7,249 bases of DNA from an uncultured Thermoleophilia bacterium (lineage in GTDB: Bacteria; Actinomycetota; Thermoleophilia; UBA2241). The DNA is taken from assembly GCA_903921965.1 (NCBI GenBank), contig CAIXSE010000055.1, forward strand, positions 1-7,249, given 5' to 3'. Below the pieces are notes generated by a model. It saw only the letters and a list, made by a program, of their open reading frames with translations. It ran no database searches and had not been told where the DNA came from. Of the stretch, positions 1 through 4,652 are shown piece after piece (positions within the stretch are counted from its first letter, which is position 1; every line of letters starts with the position of its first letter). The position numbers and the translations under genes were made by a program.

Positions 1-288
1 AAGGGCCCGAGCCAGGCCGATCTCAACGACAAGGTGACGCTCAGCGGGACCGTCGTGAACACGAACGGCGGCGAGGGCGCGACCTACGTCGCGATCCAGC
101 AGAAGATCAACACGTCCTGGAAGGTCATCGCCAAGGCCAAGCCCCGCTGGACCGACAGCGACACCGGCTCCTATGCCGTGAAGATCAGGGTGAAGAACCC
201 GGCCATGAGCCTGTGCCGCTACCGCGCCGTGTGGCAGGCAGGCGGCGTCAAGGGCTACAGCAAGACGCTCATCATCGCCGCGGAGTGA
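1..288 (+). CDS. C-terminal fragment of a beta-sandwich (Ig-like) repeat protein, 5' truncated
   Basis: The reading frame is open from the first base and ends at TGA 286-288, giving 95 visible residues; the start lies outside the window. The segment KVTLSGTVVN (residues 11-20), then a strand with AIQQKINTSWKVIAKAK (31-47), a Gly/Ser/Asp turn (SDTGSY, 53-58) and RYRAVWQAGG (73-82), follows the strand pattern of small Ig-like or bacterial-repeat beta-sandwich domains in exported proteins of high-GC Gram-positives. The fit is to the general pattern 'V.LSG.V......V.LQ.K....W..VA.AK.....GSY...'. No LPXTG motif, membrane anchor or enzyme motif is seen, so this is probably the last domain of a longer secreted or surface protein. 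An ATG at 34 is internal to the domain and unlikely to be the true start. The gene converges on the cyclase gene; two hairpins separate them. The function of the whole protein cannot be judged from this piece. Confidence 0.7.
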   Translation, partial: KGPSQADLNDKVTLSGTVVNTNGGEGATYVAIQQKINTSWKVIAKAKPRWTDSDTGSYAVKIRVKNPAMSLCRYRAVWQAGGVKGYSKTLIIAAE

Positions 289-291
289 GGT

Positions 292-316
292 GCGCGACCG
301 GCGCAGCCGGTCGCGC
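292..316 (+). terminator. Perfect 11-bp stem-loop just after the stop codon
   Basis: GCGCGACCGGC (292-302) and GCCGGTCGCGC (306-316) are perfect reverse complements around a 3-nt loop GCA. The structure begins 3 nt after the stop of the upstream gene. There is no T tract, as is common for high-GC terminators, so termination or mRNA-end protection is inferred from position and stability. Confidence 0.55.
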
Positions 317-322
317 CGCAAG

Positions 323-370
323 ACGACGGAGGGCCGGCCCGGACACGTGTCCACGCCGGCCCTCCGTCGT
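323..370. terminator. Bidirectional terminator-like long inverted repeat
   Basis: A perfect 16-bp inverted repeat (323-338 with 355-370) encloses a 16-nt loop that itself contains the perfect palindrome GGACACGTGTCC (341-352). It lies between two convergent genes, 7 nt past the 3' end of the cyclase gene (378). The expected role is termination from both directions. There is no clear U tract on either side. Confidence 0.65.
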
Positions 371-377
371 GCCTGCG

Positions 378-2579
378 TCAGCCGTACGTCTCCACTCTGT
401 TCTTGCCGCCGCGCTTGGCCTTGTACAGGGCTGCGTCGGCGTTGCTCACCAGCTCTTCCGCGGACGCCGTCCGCTGCGGGAACACGGCCACGCCCACGCT
501 CACGGTGACGGCGGGCGCTTCGCCGTCCGCCCCGGGGCACCGGCTCTCGGCGATGCGCCTGCGGATCCTCTCGCCGACCTCCTCGGCGCCGCCGTTGTAG
601 CCGGGCGGCGGCACCTCGTCCCCGACGGAGCCGGCCTCCTCCGCCCGCTCCGTCGCGAGCGGGCGCCCGGCATACGGAGCCGGTGCCGTCCCGCCGGCGA
701 ACTCCGGCAACATCGGCGTGTTCGGCAGGATCACGGCGAACTCCTCACCGCCGTACCGCGCCGCCACGTCGAGCCTGGCGCGCAACTCGCCCCGCAGGAT
801 GGCGGCCACCTCGCGCAGCACCGCGTCGCCCGCGAGGTGGCCGCTGCGGTCGTTGTAGACCTTGAAGTCGTCGAGGTCGAGCATGAGGAGCGACACGGGC
901 GTGCCGTACCGCTGTGCCCGCGCCACCTCCTGCTCGAGGCGCTCCCAGAAGTAGCGGTGGTTGTACAGGCCCGTGAGCCCGTCGGTGATGGCCTGGTCCT
1001 GGATGCGCTGGTACAGGCGCGCGTGCTCGATGGCGACCGCCGCCTGCTCGCCCAGAGCCTCGGCCAGGGCGATGTCCTCATCGCTCCAGCGGCGCTCGTA
1101 CGCCGTCTCGACCAGCGCCAGCACCCCGATCGGACGGTCGCCGACCGCGAGAGGGATGTTGAGGTACGAGAGGTCGCCGTAGCCGGCCATCGACTCGCGC
1201 GTCGTAGCGTGCAGCTCCGGGTCCGAGAAGAGCTCCTGGACGGCAGCACGCGATTCCAGGCACGTCCGCTCACCACCGCCTTCGTCGAGCGAGAAGGCCT
1301 TGTGCAGGCTCTCGGGCTCCGGCCGGCTCTGGTCGCGCTGCCAGAACGCCACGGGGGTCACGGTGTTCGCGGCCGCGTCGTACTGCTGGATCTGGCACTG
1401 TTCGGCGCCGAGCGCCTCGGCCGCGGAACGTGCCACGATGGCCAGCACTTCGTCGAGGTCGACCACCGTCCCGATGGCACGCGACGCCTCGAGCAGCTTG
1501 CTCAGGCGCTTGTTCTGCCGCTCGGTCCGCTCGACCAGCTGCGCGTTGTGGATTGCGCTCGCGGCCTGCTCGCCGAGTCCCGCCGCCAGCTCCCGCTCGC
1601 TGTCGGTGAACCTGCGCTCCTCCTCCAGCTCGAGGAACGACAGCAGCCCGATCGGCCGGCCCTCGCACGTGATCGGGACGCTGAGGCAGCTGGCCTCTCC
1701 GTTGTCCACCATCCAGCGGCGGTTGTGCTCGTCGAGCGCCGGGTCCGAGACGTGCTCCTCGACGATCCGGCCGCCCAGGAGGATCGCGCGGTCGGCGGGG
1801 TAGTCGTCGAGGGAGTAGCGCAGCCCGATGTAGCGCGCGTCCTGCGAGCTGGGCACCCGTGGCTGATACGCCCGGATGGTGATCGACTCGGTCGCCGGGT
1901 CGTAGGTGTCGATCGCGCACTCGTCGGTGTCGAGCGCCTCGCGCGCGGTGCGGGCGATGACGTCGAGCAGCTCGTCGAGCCCGGAGGCGGACGTCATCGC
2001 CCTGCCGGCCGACAGGAGGGCCTGGAGCCGGCGGTTCTGCTCGGCCTCCCGGCGCAGGAGCCGCGCGTTCTGGACCGCCGCCGCCGCCGGCACCGCAAGC
2101 AGCTCCGCCAGACGCACGTCTTCGGGGCTGAAGCGGCGCGGCGCGCGCGTCTCGATGAGCATCACGGCGCCGACCACCGTGTCCTGGAAGACGAGCGGCA
2201 GGCTGAGGACGCTCTGCTCACCCCAGCGCTCCATCGCCAGACGGGCGCCCTCACCGAGCGTGGGGTCGGCACGCTGGTACTCGACCGAAGCACGGCCCTC
2301 GAACAGGTCCCGGAACCCCGGCAGGCTTGCGACCGCGAAGACGCTGCCGACCCAGGCCGCGTCGGCGTCGCTCATCTCGCGTGCCCACACGGCCACGGCC
2401 GCGAACTCGTCCGACTCGGGCCGGTACTCGTAGAGATTGCACTCCCACACGTCGAGAGCTTCGGCCGTGCGCTGCGCGACGACCGTGAGCATCTCTCGCC
2501 GGTCGGGGCTGCCGGCGATCGTGAGGCTCACGTCGGAGGCGATCGCGAGGGGGTCGCGCTCGCGCTCCATGTCGCTCAT
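378..2579 (-). CDS. Diguanylate cyclase with three GAF domains and a GGDEF domain
   Basis: Predicted enzyme making cyclic di-GMP from two GTP. The 733 residues contain three similar GAF sensor domains (about 25-170, 200-345, 373-517). Each ends in a related helix (QNARLLRRE, HNAQLVERT, EHARLYQRI), which suggests internal duplication; these helices probably transmit signal to the GGDEF domain (528-730). GGDEF hallmarks are DGLTGLYNHRYF (533-544), LDLDDFKVYND (567-577, metal and substrate residues D568, N576, D577), RYGGEEF (608-614), VSVGVAVFP (693-701) and ADAALYKAKRGGKNRV (714-729). No EAL or HD-GYP domain, signal peptide or membrane helix is seen, so it should be cytosolic; GAF ligands are unknown. 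Oddities: about 40 extra Pro/Gly/Ala-rich residues (622-664) after GGEEF, and Ala at the inhibitory-site Arg position. The chosen start is ATG 2579 (MSDMERERD); GTG 2618 and GTG 2585 are upstream in-frame options, and no site has a good Shine-Dalgarno sequence. Confidence 0.93.
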   Translation of the reverse strand: MSDMERERDPLAIASDVSLTIAGSPDRREMLTVVAQRTAEALDVWECNLYEYRPESDEFAAVAVWAREMSDADAAWVGSVFAVASLPGFRDLFEGRASVEYQRADPTLGEGARLAMERWGEQSVLSLPLVFQDTVVGAVMLIETRAPRRFSPEDVRLAELLAVPAAAAVQNARLLRREAEQNRRLQALLSAGRAMTSASGLDELLDVIARTAREALDTDECAIDTYDPATESITIRAYQPRVPSSQDARYIGLRYSLDDYPADRAILLGGRIVEEHVSDPALDEHNRRWMVDNGEASCLSVPITCEGRPIGLLSFLELEEERRFTDSERELAAGLGEQAASAIHNAQLVERTERQNKRLSKLLEASRAIGTVVDLDEVLAIVARSAAEALGAEQCQIQQYDAAANTVTPVAFWQRDQSRPEPESLHKAFSLDEGGGERTCLESRAAVQELFSDPELHATTRESMAGYGDLSYLNIPLAVGDRPIGVLALVETAYERRWSDEDIALAEALGEQAAVAIEHARLYQRIQDQAITDGLTGLYNHRYFWERLEQEVARAQRYGTPVSLLMLDLDDFKVYNDRSGHLAGDAVLREVAAILRGELRARLDVAARYGGEEFAVILPNTPMLPEFAGGTAPAPYAGRPLATERAEEAGSVGDEVPPPGYNGGAEEVGERIRRRIAESRCPGADGEAPAVTVSVGVAVFPQRTASAEELVSNADAALYKAKRGGKNRVETYG

Positions 2580-2630
2580 CGACACACCGCACCGCCAAGC
2601 CGAGGTCGCCGGGCACACCTTGCGGAAACC

Positions 2631-2636
2631 AGCTTA
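2631..2636 (-). promoter_or_regulatory. Possible -10 hexamer for the cyclase gene
   Basis: On the minus strand the hexamer TAAGCT lies about 51 nt upstream of the chosen ATG and 12 nt upstream of the alternative GTG at 2618. A -35 element at 17-bp spacing would be TTCGCG, a poor match. The call rests on the hexamer and its position only. Confidence 0.2.
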
Positions 2637-2666
2637 GCAGAGCCCCGGGACCGCGCGAAGAACGGC

Positions 2667-2694
2667 TAAAGGTCGGGTGCGGTGGTGCCGATAT
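2667..2694 (+). promoter_or_regulatory. Sigma-28 (FliA/sigma-D)-type promoter candidate
   Basis: TAAA (2667-2670) is followed after 16 nt by GCCGATAT (2687-2694). This matches the motility sigma factor consensus, remembered as TAAA-N14..16-GCCGATAT for Bacillus sigma-D and TAAAGTTT-N11-GCCGATAA for enteric FliA. In a region this GC-rich, an exact GCCGATAT at the right distance from TAAA is unlikely to be trivial. Transcription would start near 2700-2702, pointing at the small gene at 2819 and leaving a leader of about 117 nt that contains a stable hairpin. No flagellar or chemotaxis gene is in the window, so the sigma assignment rests on the motif alone. Confidence 0.5.
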
Positions 2695-2716
2695 TCGCTA
2701 ACGGTACCCCCTTCAG

Positions 2717-2752
2717 AGGGCCGGGACCGGCAGGAGCGGCCGGCCCGGCCCT
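2717..2752 (+). terminator. Terminator-like stem-loop in the leader of the small-protein operon
   Basis: AGGGCCGGG (2717-2725) plus CCGG (2727-2730) pair with CCGG (2740-2743) plus CCCGGCCCT (2744-2752): 13 base pairs, one bulged A (2726), 9-nt loop. The stem is followed by TGCTCTTT (2753-2760), the most T-rich run nearby. It lies between the sigma-28-like promoter and the first gene, so it could be an attenuator or the end of a short RNA of about 55-60 nt. A competing small hairpin, CCCT (2709-2712) with AGGG (2717-2720), uses the same left-arm bases. Confidence 0.45.
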
Positions 2753-2788
2753 TGCTCTTTCGTGTGGCCGTGCGTTCCGGCGGTGTGC

Positions 2789-2794
2789 TACCGT
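2789..2794 (+). promoter_or_regulatory. Possible -10 hexamer close to the small DRR gene
   Basis: TACCGT sits 24 nt upstream of the GTG start at 2819, in the context GTGCTACCGTG. No recognisable -35 box lies 16-18 bp upstream. Similar TANNNT hexamers occur 21-23 nt before the genes at 4653 and 6358, which gives modest support for a short-leader promoter. Used here, it would bypass the upstream hairpin. Confidence 0.3.
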
Positions 2795-2818
2795 GGGCGC
2801 CGTCAAGAGGAGGCTCTC

Positions 2819-3025
2819 GTGATCTACTGTGTGGTCCCGCGCGAACTCGGAGAAGAAGCCTTCGCGCGGCTCGTCGAGCACTACAAGAGCAACGACAACG
2901 TGACCGTCATCTTCGACCGCCGCCACGGCGACCGCCGCAAGGGCGGCGGCGACAAGGGCGGCGAGACCCGAACGGTCAGGGACCGCCGCCAGCGCGGCGG
3001 CCGCGGCGTCGCCGACATCCGCTGA
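2819..3025 (+). CDS. Small basic protein with DRR motifs, function unknown
   Basis: This 68-residue protein starts at GTG 2819, fixed by a strong GAGGAGG site (2807-2813) 5 nt upstream; reading further upstream in frame would run through the leader. Residues 1-35 look like a compact alpha/beta unit: strand MIYCVVP, helix GEEAFARLVEHYKS, strand NVTVIFDRR. The second half is charged, with DRRHGDRR at 33-40, a Gly/Lys linker (KGGGDKGGE) and a second RDRRQRGGRG stretch (54-63). I recall a similar strand-DRR-x-x-(D/E)RR motif in uncharacterised small actinobacterial proteins and at the ends of some signalling proteins, but know no function. The Arg-rich tail could bind nucleic acid or another anion. 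It lies 13 nt upstream of the thioesterase gene and is probably cotranscribed with it. No signal peptide or membrane helix is present. Confidence 0.8.
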   Translation: MIYCVVPRELGEEAFARLVEHYKSNDNVTVIFDRRHGDRRKGGGDKGGETRTVRDRRQRGGRGVADIR

Positions 3026-3038
3026 GAGGGACGCCCAG

Positions 3039-3530
3039 GTGACGCTCCCCGACGAGCCGCGCCCGCGCGGCACAGAGACGAGTCTCGTCCTCACCCACCT
3101 CATGCAGCCGATGGACGCCAACTACCTCGGCAACATCCACGGCGGCGTCATCATGAAGCTCATCGACGAGGCCGCCGGCGCCACCGCCTTCCGCTTCTGC
3201 CGCACCAACATCGTCACCGCAGCCATCGACCGCATCGATTTCCACCACCCCGTGCAGGTCGGCAACCTGGTGCGGCTCATGGCGAACGTCAACTACACCG
3301 GGACCACCTCGCTCGAGGTGGGCGTGCGCGTGGAGGCCGAGGACCTCACCACCGGCATGGTGGTGCACACCAACTCGGCCTACCTCGTGTTCGTGGCGCT
3401 CAGCGGCAGCGGGCGGCCGATCCCGGTCCCGCGCCTCGAGCCGCAGTCGGAGCAGCAGCAGAAGTGGTTCAGCGACGCGCAGGAAAGGCGGCGCGCCCGC
3501 CTGGCCCTGCGCCAGCCCGCCGACGATTGA
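3039..3530 (+). CDS. Acyl-CoA thioesterase, hotdog fold (YciA/BACH-like)
   Basis: Predicted to hydrolyse acyl-CoA to free fatty acid and CoA in the cytosol. The 163 residues match the single-hotdog YciA/BACH pattern: THLMQPMDANYLGNIHGGVIM (about 19-39) and LIDEAAG (41-47), forming the central helix with Asp43 at the expected catalytic position; AAIDRIDFHHPVQVGNLV (61-78); TSLEVGVRVEAED (90-102); and THE-like strand TNSAYLVFVAL (111-121) followed by the usual GRPIPVPRLEP tail. The C-terminus (about 139-163) is Gln/Arg-rich. The start is GTG 3039, with GAGAGGG (3024-3030) 8 nt upstream overlapping the stop of the preceding small gene; the 13-nt gap implies an operon. Its TGA (3528-3530) forms the first three bases of a 47-bp repeat. 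Chain-length specificity cannot be read from the sequence; a role in acyl-CoA turnover is family knowledge. Confidence 0.9.
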   Translation: MTLPDEPRPRGTETSLVLTHLMQPMDANYLGNIHGGVIMKLIDEAAGATAFRFCRTNIVTAAIDRIDFHHPVQVGNLVRLMANVNYTGTTSLEVGVRVEAEDLTTGMVVHTNSAYLVFVALSGSGRPIPVPRLEPQSEQQQKWFSDAQERRRARLALRQPADD

Positions 3531-3574
3531 CCGACGTAGCGGGGTCAACGACGGGTGTGCCGTGAGGGGCACCC
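3528..3574. repeat. 47-bp direct repeat, copy 1
   Basis: This 47-bp unit is identical, base for base, to 3580-3626; the period is 52 bp and the spacer is GTCAC. It begins with the stop codon of the thioesterase gene. It contains a hairpin-forming segment: GACGGGTGTGCC (3550-3561) pairs with GGGGCACCCGTC (3566-3577) around GTGA, with one G-G mismatch and one wobble. Outer arms GGTCA (3543-3547) and TGACC (3580-3584) can extend it. Sitting between convergent genes, the structure could act as a terminator. Confidence 0.9.
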
Positions 3575-3579
3575 GTCAC

Positions 3580-3626
3580 TGACCGACGTAGCGGGGTCAA
3601 CGACGGGTGTGCCGTGAGGGGCACCC
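3580..3626. repeat. 47-bp direct repeat, copy 2
   Basis: Exact second copy of 3528-3574, ending 10 bp before the 3' end of the DUF1385 gene on the opposite strand. Its hairpin core (GGGTGTGCC/GGGGCACCC) is present, but the outer GTC arm of copy 1 is absent after it. No ORF with coding features crosses it. It may be a dispersed intergenic element of REP type or a recent local duplication. Confidence 0.9.
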
Positions 3627-3635
3627 ACCGGACCT

Positions 3636-4436
3636 TCAGGCGCGCGGGGCCTCCGGGAACGTCTCTTCGAGGCGCAGCAGCTCGCGGAGCGCCGCGTCGG
3701 CGACGTCGAGCTGGTCCTGCGTCGGCTCGCTCGTCGTGAAGACCCGCTGCAACTCGATGCCCGGCAGACGCAGGGTCTTCGCCAGCGGGTGGTCCTGGTG
3801 GCGCGCCATCCACGAGAAGAGCTCCATGGCGGCGCCGAGGCTCACGATCCCGGCGACGAGGGTCGCCAGCGGTTCGCGCTCGCGCCCCACCGCGCGCAGC
3901 GCGAGGTTGGTACCAAGCGAGGTGAGGACGATCGGCGCGATGAGGTTGGAGCCGCAGCGCGCGTGTTCCTTCTCGGCTTCGGCCGCGGCGCTGCCGCTCT
4001 CGTAGGCGGCGATGCTCTTGTGCTCGGCGCCGTGGTAGCGCGCCAGGCGCGAGTCGCGCAACAACAGCAGCAGCGGGGCCAGCGACACGCCGGCGACCGC
4101 GAGCTCCTTGAGGACCGGCGACCCGCGTCGTGTGCTGCGCAGGGCGAGGGTCGCGACCGCCGACGCCGCGGTGGCCGCCAGCATGCGCGGGTCCTCCTGC
4201 GGAAGCACCGGCGCACCGGTGGCGCGGCGCACCGCCGGAAGCACGGCGAGCGACTCGGCCAGCCGTGCCACCCCGCGGACGAGCGGCACCTGCCGCACCG
4301 CCTCGGCCCCGGGAAGGTGCGTCTTGGCGCCCGAGCTCACCTTGACCGAACCGTCGGCCTCACGTATGGCCGCCGCCCAGTACTTCTCGCTCTGAAGGAG
4401 CACGCCGTCCCGCAGGGCCATACCGCCGATCTGCAC
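3636..4436 (-). CDS. DUF1385 family multi-pass membrane protein
   Basis: Uncharacterised integral membrane protein, recognised by the DUF1385 signatures: N-terminal IGGMALRDGVLL (variant of the usual IGGQAVxEGVMM), RYHGAEHKSIAAYE in the middle, and HARCGSNL shortly after. Four hydrophobic stretches are visible, around MLAATAASAVATLAL, ELAVAGVSLAPLLLLL, APIVLTSLGTNLAL and TLVAGIVSLGAAMELF; the C-terminal 45 or so residues are soluble and acidic. The conserved His/Glu/Cys residues suggest metal binding or an enzymatic centre, but no activity is established. Start choice: ATG 4445 directly abuts GAGGAG (4446-4451), leaving no room for ribosome spacing, whereas GTG 4436 lies 9 nt from it and keeps the IGG motif; the ATG would add three residues (MSD). 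The length (266-269) is typical as I recall the family. The gene is divergent from the MFS gene and convergent with the thioesterase gene. Confidence 0.88.
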   Translation of the reverse strand: MQIGGMALRDGVLLQSEKYWAAAIREADGSVKVSSGAKTHLPGAEAVRQVPLVRGVARLAESLAVLPAVRRATGAPVLPQEDPRMLAATAASAVATLALRSTRRGSPVLKELAVAGVSLAPLLLLLRDSRLARYHGAEHKSIAAYESGSAAAEAEKEHARCGSNLIAPIVLTSLGTNLALRAVGREREPLATLVAGIVSLGAAMELFSWMARHQDHPLAKTLRLPGIELQRVFTTSEPTQDQLDVADAALRELLRLEETFPEAPRA

Positions 4437-4445
4437 GTCGCTCAT

Positions 4446-4451
4446 CTCCTC
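4446..4451 (-). promoter_or_regulatory. Ribosome binding site that favours the GTG start of the DUF1385 gene
   Basis: On the minus strand GAGGAG lies directly against ATG 4445 and 9 nt before GTG 4436. Normal Shine-Dalgarno spacing therefore favours GTG 4436 over the ATG. No other purine-rich site precedes the ATG. Confidence 0.5.
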
Positions 4452-4623
4452 ACGCGCCAAGGGTCGCGGACGCGCCCGTGGCCGCTCCACTTTCTCTCCG
4501 TCTACCCCGCATAGCGGGCGGGGACACACCGGGGGGCGGCGCGAGTGCCGCAGGCGCCCGCGCGGACCGGGGCACCAAGTATGGACCACCCGTGCGGCCA
4601 CGCGAAACCGCGGGGGCGGGCGG

Positions 4624-4629
4624 TAGAAT
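4624..4629 (+). promoter_or_regulatory. Likely -10 element (TAGAAT) of the MFS gene
   Basis: TAGAAT, a 5-of-6 match to TATAAT, stands out in a GC-rich stretch 23 nt before the GTG start at 4653. No good -35 box is present 16-18 bp upstream, which is frequent in high-GC Gram-positives. The inferred transcription start near 4636 leaves a leader of about 17 nt holding the ribosome binding site. Confidence 0.4.
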
Positions 4630-4652
4630 CGGCTCCCGCGAAGGGAGACCTG

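Noticed and set aside
213..2669. 818-codon open frame on the + strand, antisense to the cyclase gene
   Set aside because: Its product is Arg/Ala/His/Val-rich with no domain pattern, while the opposite strand encodes textbook GAF and GGDEF motifs. Long antisense open frames are expected at this GC content.
2671..2760. tRNA gene or c-di-GMP riboswitch in the leader
   Set aside because: No cloverleaf with a TTCRA-type T loop and no GEMM-type conserved core was found; only simple hairpins are seen.
2666..3572. Minus-strand open frames over the DRR protein and thioesterase genes
   Set aside because: No family pattern and no ribosome binding site; the + strand frames show conserved hotdog motifs and operon spacing.
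3528..3626. CRISPR array
   Set aside because: There are only two repeats, a 5-bp spacer and no cas gene; the repeat is longer than its spacing, unlike CRISPR.
4505..4523. Small palindrome CCCGC-ATA-GCGGG in the DUF1385/MFS divergent region as an operator
   Set aside because: A 5-bp GC-only stem is expected by chance here, and it does not overlap the likely promoter.
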